In this document: piece after piece, positions 16,183 to 23,857 of the stretch
How the letters are laid out: each line of letters opens with the position of its first letter
Position numbering within the stretch: the first letter of the stretch is position 1
NCBI RefSeq assembly: GCF_009909145.1
Contig: NZ_JAAAPJ010000011.1
Span: forward strand, 248,001-312,000
DNA: 64,000 nt
Reading direction: 5' to 3'
DNA from: Corallococcus silvisoli
GTDB taxonomy: Bacteria > Myxococcota > Myxococcia > Myxococcales > Myxococcaceae
Notes under the pieces: generated by a model
What the model was told of the DNA's origin: nothing
The model's input: the letters and a program-made list of their open reading frames with translations, nothing else
Databases searched by the model: none
Program-made: the position numbers and the translations under genes

Positions 16183-16281
16183 CACGTCACCTCGTGCTAC
16201 GAGAGGGCGCGCCGCCGTGACGGCGCGCGGGGAGAGGGCGGGCGGCCTGTGCTGCGCCGCCCGCGGCACGACATCGGTGGC

Positions 16282-16869
16282 CTACGGGATAGGGAGCGGC
16301 TGCAACTCCCCAGCGGCGACGGCGAGCGCGATGGCGACGGCCACTGCCATGTCCTTCGGAGTGACGTTGGGCCAGCGGTACTTCGCGGCGCGTGAGGCGT
16401 AGGTCTCCGTCAGCGTCTTTGCCTGGGGAGTCCCCTCGGTCACGCGGATGGTCCAAAGCCGCACCAACTCGGCGCCCTTGTTCGGGCCCCCGGGCGGCGG
16501 CCGGCACCAGTACTCCTCGCGCGCGCGGAAGTGCGCGAGAGCGTCTGGAAACGCCTTGAGGTCGTCGGTGGGCACGCCGGGGATGTCACCCAGCATCAGC
16601 GTCTGCACGAAGGCCGTGCTCAACTGCGCCATTGCACACTCCACCTCGGCTTCGGTGAGTGGGACGCCAGGCTTCAGGTCGACTCGCTTTCCGAACGCTG
16701 CCACGAGGTTGTTGAGCAGGCGTCGCGCATGGTTGTAGGTGATGCCCGAAAACGGCTGACGCAGGCCCGGAATCTCCGTGCCGACGTTGAGCGGTGAGAA
16801 GGGGGTGGCGAAGGCGGGGAGCGACCAGCACAGCAGGACGACAAGCAACGACTGCAGCGTCTTCTTCAT
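16282..16869 (-). CDS. Secreted hypothetical protein (195 aa)
   Basis: ATG 16869 is followed by KKTLQSLLVVLLCWSLPAFA, a clear signal peptide; AAAGG lies about 10 bases upstream. The mature part is helical, with two Cys (ECAMAQ, YWCRPPPGG) that may form a disulphide. No family recognised. It lies 118 bases downstream of the amidohydrolase gene on the same strand and may be transferred with it as cargo, since both encode exported proteins unlike usual phage products. Confidence 0.6.
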   Translation of the reverse strand: MKKTLQSLLVVLLCWSLPAFATPFSPLNVGTEIPGLRQPFSGITYNHARRLLNNLVAAFGKRVDLKPGVPLTEAEVECAMAQLSTAFVQTLMLGDIPGVPTDDLKAFPDALAHFRAREEYWCRPPPGGPNKGAELVRLWTIRVTEGTPQAKTLTETYASRAAKYRWPNVTPKDMAVAVAIALAVAAGELQPLPIP

Positions 16870-16986
16870 GGGGTGGAACCTTTGGGGAAGGAGGGGCCGC
16901 GCGCCTGGAGCACTCCCAGGCGCGCGAAGAGAGAGGCGGGCCGCCATGACTGCGCGGCCCGCGACAGCCGTTGCTGCGAGGGGGGA

Positions 16987-18729
16987 CTACGGCGCGGTGT
17001 AGACGTCCTGCCCGCGGATCACCGTGCGCAGCACCGTGGCGGCACGCACCGTGGCGGCATCAGCGCCGATGACCTTGCGATCCACCTCGACCCACGACGC
17101 CGGGTAGCCCGGCACCAGCATGCCGCCCACTTCGCGGCGGGCCTGAGCGGACTCGCGGGTGGCCGCGATGACGCCCTGCTCGGCAGTCAGACGCTCCGAC
17201 GGATCCCAGTGCTCCATGACCTGGGCAATCCACGCGAAGGGGCTGTCCACGCCCGGCGCAATGGGACCGAAGCCGTCGCGCCCGAAAGCCAGCCGCACCC
17301 CACGGGCCATTACCGACGCGTAGGGGGACGCGCGTCCCGCCTCGGTGGCCGTCAGGTACTCGTCGATCACGGGCTTGAGTTGGATGTGTCCCGGGTTCTG
17401 CACGAGCGGCCATCCGAGTTGGGCCAACCCGTCCACGGTCTCCGGATCCGCCATGTCCCAGTGCTCCATGGTGCCGCACTGGCCCTGCATGTGCTCCTCT
17501 TTCGCGACGTCCAGCGCGAACTGGGCCGCCGCGCTGCCGTAGGCGTGGATGATGCTGCACGCGTTCGGCGTGCTCTTGACCCGCCGGTACGCCGCCGCCA
17601 TCTCCGCGTGGGAGAGGTTGCTGTGTCCGAGGTACCCAGGCGTGTAGATGGAGGGGCACTGCTCATCCGAGTTGAGGTATCCGCGCTTGGACCAGCCGAT
17701 GCAGGCCTTGAGGCCGCCATCCGCGAAGCTCTTGATCCAGAGCTTGCCGCTGGCGGCGCGCAGTCCCTCGGGGCAGACATCCGTCGGGGACAGCGGGAGG
17801 CACGCCACCGTCAAGTTGACGGGATGGCTGACGAGCGCCTTCACCGCGGCGGCGCGCGTCGGGCTGTACTCGAAGGGGATGTCCAGCGCGGACACGATGC
17901 CCACCGAGGCGGCCACGTCGAGCCAATGCGTGTACTGGGCCGCGAAATAAGAGTCAGGGTGCCGAGTTGCCATCGCCGCGAAGACGAGCGCCTGGGCCCC
18001 CACTTCGTGCACGAAACCGTCCAGGCTCCCGTCTGCCGCGCGTCCATACAGACCGCTGTAGGGGTCCGCGTCCCAGATGCTGATGCCAGCGGCATTGAGT
18101 GCCGCATTGTTCGCGAACTGGCCATGCCCCTCGAAGGCGTCAAACCCGGTGACGGGGTTGTTCGGCGACGCCAGCGACAACTCCACCCGGATGTTGCGGC
18201 CGTGGCTACTCAGATAGAACTTGCGCCCGAAGAGGAACACGGACCACGCGCCGGCGGGGCGCTGCTGGGCGCAGATCGAGGCGAACGTCCGCACCTCGTC
18301 GAAGGTGGGGTCCATGTTGAGCACCGGGATGCCGTCAGCCCCGATGACCACCTGCCCGTCCTCGTCGAAGGTGGGCACGAAGCACAACTCGGTGGCCGCC
18401 TCGAAGGGGAAGAGCATGTGCTCGTGCGCATCCACGAAGCCGGGCAGCACCTGCTTGCCGTGCAGATTCTCAACCTTCGTGCTCGGGCCGCGGAAGTTGA
18501 GGACGGAGGCGTTGGTTCCAACCCAGATGATGGAGCCGTTCTTCGCAGCCACCGCCTGAGCGTGCGGCGCCGTGGGGTTGGACGTGTAGACGTCCGCGTT
18601 GAGGATGATGCGATCCGCATACGTGCGCGGGATGCCACCCAGAGTGGACTGCTCGGGCTGACTGGCGAACGTCGGGGTTGCCGCGAGGCATGCGAATGCC
18701 AGCGCGGCGATACGCGAGAGGAAAGACAT
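16987..18729 (-). CDS. Secreted amidohydrolase family 3 enzyme (580 aa)
   Basis: ATG 18729 follows GGAG. A signal peptide (MSFLSRIAALAFACLAATPT-FASQ) precedes a YtcJ/NfdA-type amidohydrolase: ADRIILNADVYTSNP, the metal-binding GFVDAHEH (His102, His104), KLWIKSFADGG with the bridging Lys, His in SIIHAYG, and a C-terminal barrel end with LTAEQGVIAATRESAQARRE. The family hydrolyses amide bonds of N-substituted formamides and related compounds; the substrate here cannot be told. Such an enzyme is not part of phage propagation, so it is probable cargo. Its upstream region contains the 300-bp hexamer repeat. Confidence 0.8.
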   Translation of the reverse strand: MSFLSRIAALAFACLAATPTFASQPEQSTLGGIPRTYADRIILNADVYTSNPTAPHAQAVAAKNGSIIWVGTNASVLNFRGPSTKVENLHGKQVLPGFVDAHEHMLFPFEAATELCFVPTFDEDGQVVIGADGIPVLNMDPTFDEVRTFASICAQQRPAGAWSVFLFGRKFYLSSHGRNIRVELSLASPNNPVTGFDAFEGHGQFANNAALNAAGISIWDADPYSGLYGRAADGSLDGFVHEVGAQALVFAAMATRHPDSYFAAQYTHWLDVAASVGIVSALDIPFEYSPTRAAAVKALVSHPVNLTVACLPLSPTDVCPEGLRAASGKLWIKSFADGGLKACIGWSKRGYLNSDEQCPSIYTPGYLGHSNLSHAEMAAAYRRVKSTPNACSIIHAYGSAAAQFALDVAKEEHMQGQCGTMEHWDMADPETVDGLAQLGWPLVQNPGHIQLKPVIDEYLTATEAGRASPYASVMARGVRLAFGRDGFGPIAPGVDSPFAWIAQVMEHWDPSERLTAEQGVIAATRESAQARREVGGMLVPGYPASWVEVDRKVIGADAATVRAATVLRTVIRGQDVYTAP

Positions 18730-19192
18730 ACGACTCCAGTGAGTTGTGTGGGTTTGCTGCGTGCTGCTGCGCTGGCGGGCGACCTCGAGTCGCCACTGCC
18801 GGGCCCACGCCCACGTCAGCGTCCTCTACCTGCTCGGTACATCACCCCGGCGAGCTCCGGGCACTGCGTTCGCTGCTACTCCCCGTCCCCGTACCCGTAC
18901 CCGGACCCGGACCCGTCCCCGTCCCCGTCCCCGTCCCCGTACCCGTCCCCGTACCCGTCCCCGTACCCGTACCCGTACCCGGACCCGTCCCCGTACCCGG
19001 ACCCGTACCCGGACCCGGACCCGGACCCGGACCCGGACCCGGACCCGTACCCGTCCCCGTACCCGGACCCGTCCCCGTACCCGGACCCGTACCCGGACCC
19101 GGACCCGTACCCGTCCCCGTACCCGTACCCGTACCCGTACCCGGACCCGGACCCGTCCCCGTACCCGGACCCGTACCCACGCGTGCCGCCGC
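18730..19192. other. Intergenic region with the hexamer array
   Basis: Apart from the array, the 150 bases next to the amidohydrolase hold its ribosome site and a small hairpin (GGCGAC/GTCGCC, 18778-18794). I find no good sigma-70 promoter here, so either the array is transcribed through from upstream or the promoter is non-canonical. Confidence 0.6.
18880..19179. repeat. 300-bp hexanucleotide tandem repeat (50 units)
   Basis: Fifty consecutive six-base units occur, each CCG preceded by TCC, TAC or GAC; the last unit ends CCA. The three unit types are mixed without a simple higher-order order (for example six GACCCG in a row near the middle). The array is open in all six frames because none of the units can make a stop codon, so the frames across it are not evidence of coding. 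It fills most of the 463-bp gap between the DUF6948-like gene and the start of the amidohydrolase. Confidence 0.95.
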
Positions 19193-19513
19193 TCACTTGC
19201 GCGACTCCCACGCCGTGATGGCCTCGGCGGTGCAGTCGGCCACCAGCACGACGCCCGGGACCTCGACGCGCCCGGGCAACTTCGGCCCGACCCGGCTGTC
19301 GCCCTTCGGCCCCACGGCGGCGAGGCCCACCTCACCGCCGGAGTCCTTGCCGTAGTAGAGCGCCTGGCGGGCTCCCTCCAGCACCGCGTGCCCGTCCTTG
19401 CGGTCGTAGTCGATGAGCGTCCCCTGGAGCACGCGCGCCCAGTTGCTGCCCACGGGCTTGGAGATGACCACCACCTGCTTCGCCTTCGCCGCCGTCTTCT
19501 TCGTCGTCGCCAT
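19193..19513 (-). CDS. DUF6948-like phage protein (106 aa)
   Basis: ATG 19513 with AGGAGG 7 bases upstream. A Lys/Ala-rich start (MATTKKTAAKAKQ) leads into a small beta-rich domain: VLQGTLIDYDRKDGHAVLEG, ALYYGKDSGGEVGLAAVGPK, VPGVVLVADCTAEAITAWE. This order resembles the phage DUF6948 family as I remember it. The function of that family is unknown. It is the last gene before the hexamer array on this strand. Confidence 0.55.
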   Translation of the reverse strand: MATTKKTAAKAKQVVVISKPVGSNWARVLQGTLIDYDRKDGHAVLEGARQALYYGKDSGGEVGLAAVGPKGDSRVGPKLPGRVEVPGVVLVADCTAEAITAWESRK

Positions 19514-19620
19514 GACTGCCTCCTGCTGCTGGGTGAGTACTGCGTAGAGAGCTCGGAGTGGGCTGGAGGGGGTGTGCCCGTCCACTCCGAGCGGGCGCGC
19601 GACAACCGCGCCGCGAAAGG

Positions 19621-19643
19621 CCCGACGGCACCATGCCGTCGGG
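19621..19643 (-). terminator. Hairpin 1 of a covarying pair
   Basis: Arms CCCGACGGCA and TGCCGTCGGG (10 bp, loop CCA). AAAGG precedes and GGTGC follows on the plus strand, as in hairpin 2. On the minus strand, the direction of the genes, the stem is followed by CCTTT, so it could be a weak terminator or an RNA-processing site. Confidence 0.5.
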
Positions 19644-19715
19644 GTGCAACCTCGTGCGCTGTCGCACCGTGCCCTCAGAGCCGAGAGAGTCGGAACGCAC
19701 GCTGCTGCGTAAAGG

Positions 19716-19738
19716 CCCGGTGGCCCAATGCCACCGGG
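19716..19738 (-). terminator. Hairpin 2 of a covarying pair
   Basis: Arms CCCGGTGGC and GCCACCGGG (9 bp, loop CCAAT), again flanked by AAAGG and GGTGC. Compared with hairpin 1 the stem bases AC/GT are exchanged for GT/AC on opposite arms, so pairing is kept while sequence changes. Confidence 0.5.
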
Positions 19739-19813
19739 GTGCGTCACCTGCGTGTTGGTGGCCGTGCCAGCGCACGTCCCCGGGTGCTCCCGGCACGCAG
19801 GCTCCGCGACAGT

Positions 19814-20218
19814 TCAGGCCGCCTCAGCGGCGACGACAGCAGCCAGGCTCGCGGCGTGCGGCTGGTAGTCCGTCTCACCGTTGGGTTCGTCATCGCGCGC
19901 CGGGCGCACCGCCACACACCGGCTGCTGTGGCCGCCCTCCCACCGGAGCTTCGCCACGCGTCGTCCGTGCGCACTCGCAGGAGTACCGACCCAGTAGAAC
20001 TCGCCGTAGCCGCTCACGGTGATGCACCACAGGTTGCGCGTGGTGTCCTTGGCCACAGCGGCGTACCGGTCGGCAATGCGCTGCTGCGTCTTCGCCACCT
20101 GCGTGCCTGAGTGCTTGCAGGCACGCACCTTCACTCGCGCCTCACGGACCCAGCGCTCCAGCATTTCGCGCCCGTCACGCTCCATCGACTCATAGACGCC
20201 CTGCTGCGTCTGCTTCAT
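19814..20218 (-). CDS. Hypothetical phage protein (134 aa)
   Basis: ATG 20218 with GAGGGG just upstream, overlapping the stop region of the preceding gene. N-terminal charged helix (GREMLERWVREARVKVRACK) then a beta-rich middle with RNLWCITVSGYGEFYWVG and RWEGGHSSRCVAV. No family recognised. It ends before the hairpin region. Confidence 0.55.
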   Translation of the reverse strand: MKQTQQGVYESMERDGREMLERWVREARVKVRACKHSGTQVAKTQQRIADRYAAVAKDTTRNLWCITVSGYGEFYWVGTPASAHGRRVAKLRWEGGHSSRCVAVRPARDDEPNGETDYQPHAASLAAVVAAEAA

Positions 20219-20220
20219 GG

Positions 20221-20763
20221 CTACCCCTCCGTGTTCCGCCAGTAGATGCCCTCAGTGACGGGGACCCCCGCCACCTTCGACTGCCGCTCAAGCTCCGCCC
20301 GAAACGCCGCCTCCACCTTCGCCATCTCCTCGTCCGACTCGACGCGCAGGTAGCCCTCCCACAACTTCAGCACCTGCCGCGTGGTGAGACCGAGCACCAC
20401 CGCCGCGCCCCCGAACTCCAACCGCGAAGCGTCCAGCACATCGCGGAACTCCAACACCAGCCGAGCCACGCTCGACTCGGCGAGCACCAGGCGCGGCTTC
20501 ACAGGAGCGGCACGGACAGGGACCCCGGCCTCCAACTTCGCCAGGAGGTTCGGCCAGTGCTGCGCCATGAAGTCCCGCCGCACCACCAACCGCGTGGGGT
20601 ACACCGTGCCGTGCGGCGAGTTCTCCGGCTCGTCGCACTCGCTGAAGACAGCCACCGGCAACCACATGTCCCGCTCGTCAGGCGTCCGGAAGAGCATGGC
20701 CTTGCCGCTCCGCGCACGACGTTTTCCGAAGGCCCAGAGCGTGATTGTGGCCGGACAGGACAC
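20221..20763 (-). CDS. Hypothetical phage protein (180 aa)
   Basis: GTG 20763 with GGGAGG 6 bases upstream; the start lies just past the stop of the RecT gene, so the two are translationally linked. The N-terminal half is beta-rich (AMLFRTPDERDMWLPVAVFS), while the C-terminal half has LVLEFRDVLDASRLEFGGAA and VVLGLTTRQVLKLWEGYLRV, which looks like a helix-turn-helix. A DNA-binding role is possible but not established. Confidence 0.55.
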   Translation of the reverse strand: MSCPATITLWAFGKRRARSGKAMLFRTPDERDMWLPVAVFSECDEPENSPHGTVYPTRLVVRRDFMAQHWPNLLAKLEAGVPVRAAPVKPRLVLAESSVARLVLEFRDVLDASRLEFGGAAVVLGLTTRQVLKLWEGYLRVESDEEMAKVEAAFRAELERQSKVAGVPVTEGIYWRNTEG

Positions 20764-20764
20764 G

Positions 20765-21679
20765 TCAGCCTCCCGCCCCGGGCTCTGGCGGCGTGGCCAG
20801 GCGGCGCTCCACCTCCGCCTGCAACTGCTCCAGGTTCGCCCTCATGACCGGCGCCCACTTCGCCTTCGGCTGCTCCGCGAGTTTCGCGTTGGCGAGGTCG
20901 AGGGTGGCGCCCAACTCCGCGTCCGTGAGTCCGTTGGCCGCCTTGCCCTTGTGGGGGCCGAAGGCAACGAGCACTGCGACGGCCTCGGGCTTTGCGAACG
21001 TGTGGACCTGGGCCGGGCGCGACTCGCGGGGCGACTCAGCAACAGGTGCTCGAAGTTCGCCCTGAACATCCATCACCGGCAGAGTGGATGCCGGCAACGC
21101 CGGCTGTTCATGCTCGACGGGTTGGGACTCGACAACGCGCGGTTCGCGCTTCGACTTCGTGGGGGGCTCCGTAGGCGCCGCGGCTTCCAACTCGTCCGGG
21201 TCGTACGTGCCGGCGAGCAAGTCTGGGTAGACGGCGCGGGCGAGCGCTGCGGAGCACCGGGCGCGGAGCATGGCGTCCGGGTACTTCCTCCAGTTGTCCC
21301 GTCCCCCGAGGCCCGCCGCCGTGGCTTGCTCCATCGTCCAGGAGAGCGACACCTCCGCCCCGCCAACACGCCTCGTCTTGTACGTGGCTCGCTTAGGGGT
21401 GGACTCCGCCAGGGTGAAGTACTCGCACACCTCACGCCGAGCGATACACAGGCCCACCATGAGGTCGGCCGCCATCACCGGCTTGCCGTCCATGACATGG
21501 ATGCTGCGCAGTGCCTGCATCGGCCCCAGCCCGAACTCGCGGCCGGTGAGCAGCACCACGAGCACGTCTCCCGGCTTTCCGTGGAGCGCGCGCGGGATGA
21601 GGGAGCTTCTCGCGAGTTGCTCCGCCGCCCGCATCGCTCCACCCATCACCTCGGGCTCGAACATCGCCAAATCCGACAT
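20765..21679 (-). CDS. recT: RecT-family single-strand annealing protein
   Basis: ATG 21679 follows GGAG by about 10 bases. The product (304 aa) has the RecT core: MFEPEVMGGAMRAAEQLARS, IPRALHGKPGDVLVVLLTGR, EFGLGPMQALRSIHVMDGKP and VMAADLMVGL, then KYPDAMLRARCSAALARAVY. The C-terminus is a Pro/Ala linker plus a helix of unknown role. RecT proteins anneal complementary single strands in phage recombination. No adjacent RecE-like exonuclease is obvious; the sce7726 nuclease-like gene at 23285 is on the other strand. Confidence 0.8.
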   Translation of the reverse strand: MSDLAMFEPEVMGGAMRAAEQLARSSLIPRALHGKPGDVLVVLLTGREFGLGPMQALRSIHVMDGKPVMAADLMVGLCIARREVCEYFTLAESTPKRATYKTRRVGGAEVSLSWTMEQATAAGLGGRDNWRKYPDAMLRARCSAALARAVYPDLLAGTYDPDELEAAAPTEPPTKSKREPRVVESQPVEHEQPALPASTLPVMDVQGELRAPVAESPRESRPAQVHTFAKPEAVAVLVAFGPHKGKAANGLTDAELGATLDLANAKLAEQPKAKWAPVMRANLEQLQAEVERRLATPPEPGAGG

Positions 21680-21735
21680 GGTCACGACTCCAAAGGTTTG
21701 ACGTTGCATTCCTACGTATCAGGCCGGTCTGACTC

Positions 21736-22074
21736 TCAGGCCGCAACCAGCGCGCGCTTCCTCGCCCACCACAACTCGCACTCGACGGAGGAGCGTAGGA
21801 GCACCTCTTCCAGGTCCAGCGCCGCGAGCCGCGTCCGCGCCGCCGTGTACGCCACCTGCTGCTCGCGCCAACTCCGGTCCGTCTGCGCACTGCCGTCCGG
21901 CGCCAACCGCTCAATGGCGTCCTCCGCGGCGCGCATGCTCTCTGACTCCATGGCCTGCGCCCGCTCGATGCGCTCCATCTCATGGCGCAGGTACGGGACG
22001 TCGGCCTCGGGGCGGCAGTGGCCCGCGCGCAGGTGCGCCTCCAGCGCGGCGAGCACGACGTGGAGCGGCTTCAT
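21736..22074 (-). CDS. Helical phage protein (112 aa)
   Basis: ATG 22074 overlaps the stop of the upstream gene (ATGA) and has GGAGG 7 bases before it. The sequence is almost all helix with many Arg, Glu and Ala (EMERIERAQAMESESMRAAE). No motif recognised. It belongs to the early operon that starts at 22536. Confidence 0.55.
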   Translation of the reverse strand: MKPLHVVLAALEAHLRAGHCRPEADVPYLRHEMERIERAQAMESESMRAAEDAIERLAPDGSAQTDRSWREQQVAYTAARTRLAALDLEEVLLRSSVECELWWARKRALVAA

Positions 22075-22268
22075 TGTGAAGCCTCCAGGAGGTTGGCCTT
22101 CGCGCGCTTCACCGCCGCCTCGACGCGCATGATGGCGGCATCCGCCTTGAGGTAGGCCGCTCCACGGCACGTGCACCACGGAGAGGCAGCTTGCTTGAGC
22201 TTGAGGGCAGCGCGGCGCTCCAACTCCGTCGCCTCTGACAGCAACTCGCTGGGGTTGATGGTGGACAT
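22071..22268 (-). CDS. Small helical phage protein (65 aa)
   Basis: ATG 22268 with GGAGG upstream. Product: STINPSELLSEATELERRAA, LKLKQAASPWCTCRGAAYLK and a basic helix. A CTC pair of Cys is present. Coupled by ATGA to the next gene. Function unknown. Confidence 0.55.
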   Translation of the reverse strand: MSTINPSELLSEATELERRAALKLKQAASPWCTCRGAAYLKADAAIMRVEAAVKRAKANLLEASQ

Positions 22269-22320
22269 GGCGGCCTCCAGGAGGCGGGGCCCGTCTTGGC
22301 GCCCCGCCGGAGTGGCTCGG

Positions 22321-22536
22321 TTAGTGGTCGGAGCTCCGCGGCCTGGAGACGAACTCCATCCGGACGATGCCGCCGAACTTGCCCACCGCATCCTTCGCCT
22401 GCTGCTCGCTCGGGAAGCGATAGGGATTGGCGGTGTTGAAGCCGAGGAAGAACTCGTCGCTGCGCTCGTCGTACTGCACGACCTGCGCGCTGTTGGGCCC
22501 GGCGCCCTCCACGATGAAGCACGTGAAATTCAGCAT
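22321..22536 (-). CDS. First gene of the early minus-strand operon (71 aa)
   Basis: ATG 22536 is preferred over ATG 22542, since the AGGGGG ribosome site is then at a normal 8-base distance. Product: LNFTCFIVEGAGPNSAQVVQ, YDERSDEFFLGFNTANPYRF, and a helix. It is the promoter-proximal gene of an operon that includes RecT. No family recognised. Confidence 0.55.
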   Translation of the reverse strand: MLNFTCFIVEGAGPNSAQVVQYDERSDEFFLGFNTANPYRFPSEQQAKDAVGKFGGIVRMEFVSRPRSSDH

Positions 22537-22653
22537 GGTCATTACCCCCTGTGCTGCGTGTCTGCCCTGCGGTGCTGCCCTGCTGGCGTCTCCGGTGGCG
22601 ACCACCGAACTCCCGCTCCGCTACCGCCTCGCCCGACCGCCTCAACGAGACCG

Positions 22654-22682
22654 ACAGTACGGCATCTGTTTGCTGTTTGCAA
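22654..22682 (-). promoter_or_regulatory. Early promoter, minus strand
   Basis: TTGCAA (22682-22677) and TACTGT (22659-22654) are separated by exactly 17 bases on the minus strand. The -35 box lies in the left arm of the 22672-22694 inverted repeat. It drives the early operon starting at 22536. Confidence 0.6.
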
Positions 22683-22694
22683 GCTGCAAACAGC
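22672..22694. promoter_or_regulatory. Operator O1, 10-bp inverted repeat
   Basis: Arms GCTGTTTGCA and TGCAAACAGC are exact complements with AGC between them. A further half site CTGTTTGC lies immediately left at 22666-22673. Confidence 0.65.
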
Positions 22695-22695
22695 A

Positions 22696-22705
22696 GTTTG
22701 CAAAC
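22696..22705. promoter_or_regulatory. Operator O2, GTTTGCAAAC palindrome
   Basis: A perfect 10-bp palindrome with the same half site as O1, overlapping the -35 box of the plus-strand promoter. A third half site ATGCAAACT follows at 22713-22721 and reaches the -10 box. Confidence 0.65.
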
Positions 22706-22726
22706 ACGAAGTATGCAAACTACATT
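22698..22726 (+). promoter_or_regulatory. Early promoter, plus strand
   Basis: TTGCAA (22698-22703), 17 bases, TACATT (22721-22726). It reads into the RHH-like gene at 22761, with a leader of about 28 bases. Confidence 0.6.
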
Positions 22727-22760
22727 TGGACCCACCACCAGCTGCCTTGAAGGAGGCGAT

Positions 22761-23111
22761 GTGCGACAGTCCGAAGCCATGACCCTGACCCCCAAGCCCC
22801 CCGCCCGGAAGAAGACGGGCACCTACGCGTTCCGGCCTCCGCAGGACCAGGACGCCTGGCTCTCCGCGAAGTTGGAGTCCGGTTGGGGCCAGACGGAACT
22901 CCTCACGGAGGTGATGGCCCTGCACCTCCGATTGGAGGCCTCTCTCGACAGCCACGCCGAGGCGATCTCGGCCTTCCGCCAGCGCGAGGGACTGCTCCCG
23001 CGCTACGAGGGCGACACGGCTGGCCTCCACGAGGCACTGGCCCGACTGATGGTGCGCGGACTGGAGGCCGAGGGCGTCGCGGCAAAGGCCGCCAAGAAGA
23101 GCGGCCGGTAA
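22761..23111 (+). CDS. RHH-like putative regulator (116 aa)
   Basis: GTG 22761 is preceded by AAGGAGG at ideal spacing; ATG 22779 in frame is the alternative. Residues 19-60 (GTYAFRPPQDQDAWLSAKLE, SGWGQTELLTEVMALHLRLE) follow the ribbon-helix-helix pattern of a strand, a helix ending in a turn with Gly, then a helix with small-residue T/S-E-L. The C-terminal half is helical and basic (AAKAAKKSGR). Its position next to the GTTTGCAA operator array makes it the best candidate for the regulator of the divergent early promoters, though no binding evidence exists. Confidence 0.6.
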   Translation: MRQSEAMTLTPKPPARKKTGTYAFRPPQDQDAWLSAKLESGWGQTELLTEVMALHLRLEASLDSHAEAISAFRQREGLLPRYEGDTAGLHEALARLMVRGLEAEGVAAKAAKKSGR

Positions 23112-23281
23112 TGAGCGCGCCGCGCTCAACGAGGGCAGCTCGGCACCGCCCGCGCCCGCGGAGCCTCATCCGCGGGGATGCGCCGTGCTGCGTCCAGGCG
23201 GAGTCGGTTGCGTGTGACTGCGGCACCGCCTGGGCCTGCGAGCACCACGGAGAGACACACCGGCCCCACCCGGAGGGCTGA
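23111..23281 (+). CDS. Small Cys-rich phage protein (56 aa)
   Basis: ATG 23111 overlaps the preceding stop (TAATG). Basic N-terminus, then DAPCCVQAESVACDCGTAWA and CEHHGETH: five Cys and three His close together suggest a zinc-binding knuckle. It is three bases ahead of the sce7726 gene, in the same operon. Confidence 0.55.
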   Translation: MSAPRSTRAARHRPRPRSLIRGDAPCCVQAESVACDCGTAWACEHHGETHRPHPEG

Positions 23282-23284
23282 CAC

Positions 23285-23857
23285 ATGGCCTGCACCGCCC
23301 GGGACCGCGACATCCGCCCAACGCTGCGCCAGGAGGTGGCACAGCGGTCCCCAGGAGCCCGCGTCCTCGACGAACTCGGGCTCGCCCATGGCATCTGCCG
23401 CGTGGACGTGGCGTCCGTCACCGCGGACTGCCTCCATGGCTATGAGCTCAAGGCAGACCGGGACACGCTCACCCGGCTGCCGGCGCAGGTGGTGCGGTAC
23501 AGCGCCGTCCTGGACCGCTGCACCCTCGTCGTCGGGGACGCGCACTTCCAGGAGGCACTGCAGGTGGTGCCATCCTGGTGGGGCATCCTCCGCGCGAGCG
23601 TTGACCTCTTCGGCATCCGCTTCGAGCAGGTCCGCAACGGGCAGGCCAATCCCGCGCCAGACGCACTCGCCACCTCCCGGCTCCTGTGGCGCGGAGAAGC
23701 GCTGTCCATGCTCGAAGAGTTGGGCGCGGCGACTGGGGTCCGCTCGCAACCGCGCAACGAGGTCTACCGGCGGCTCATCAGCGTGTTGCCGGAGGAGCAA
23801 CTTCGCGCACGCGTCCGCCAGGTGCTGCTGACGCGCAGTGCGTGGCGAGGGTCTTGA
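23285..23857 (+). CDS. sce7726 family protein, PD-(D/E)XK-like
   Basis: ATG 23285 with GGAGGG about 7 bases upstream. The product (190 aa) matches the sce7726 family pattern: RDRDIRPTLRQEV, LDELGLAHGICRVDVASVTA, LHGYELKADRDTLTRLPAQV, and WWGILRAS. The order Asp41, Glu54, Lys56 (DV...GYELKAD) fits a PD-(D/E)XK nuclease core. The family is named after a Sorangium cellulosum gene, and its members are widespread in phages and islands. A role with RecT in recombination, or in defence, is inference. Confidence 0.75.
   Translation: MACTARDRDIRPTLRQEVAQRSPGARVLDELGLAHGICRVDVASVTADCLHGYELKADRDTLTRLPAQVVRYSAVLDRCTLVVGDAHFQEALQVVPSWWGILRASVDLFGIRFEQVRNGQANPAPDALATSRLLWRGEALSMLEELGAATGVRSQPRNEVYRRLISVLPEEQLRARVRQVLLTRSAWRGS

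Larger units (their letters stand above)
19514..19813. other. 300-bp intergenic region with two paralogous hairpins
   Basis: Between two minus-strand genes; apart from the two hairpins at 19621-19643 and 19716-19738 and the ribosome site at its left edge, no gene is supported. Confidence 0.6.

Noticed and set aside
18880..19179. CRISPR-like array
   Set aside because: The units are six bases without spacers, so it is a simple tandem repeat.
18876..19211. A Gly-rich G-Y/S/D-G repeat protein on the minus strand
   Set aside because: No ribosome site is present, and the composition follows from the hexamer array alone. All six frames across the array are open for the same reason.
16873..19218. 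A 781-residue plus-strand frame ending in Ser-Pro/Tyr-Pro/Asp-Pro repeats
   Set aside because: It is antisense to the amidohydrolase gene and gains its tail from the hexamer array, which is open in every frame.
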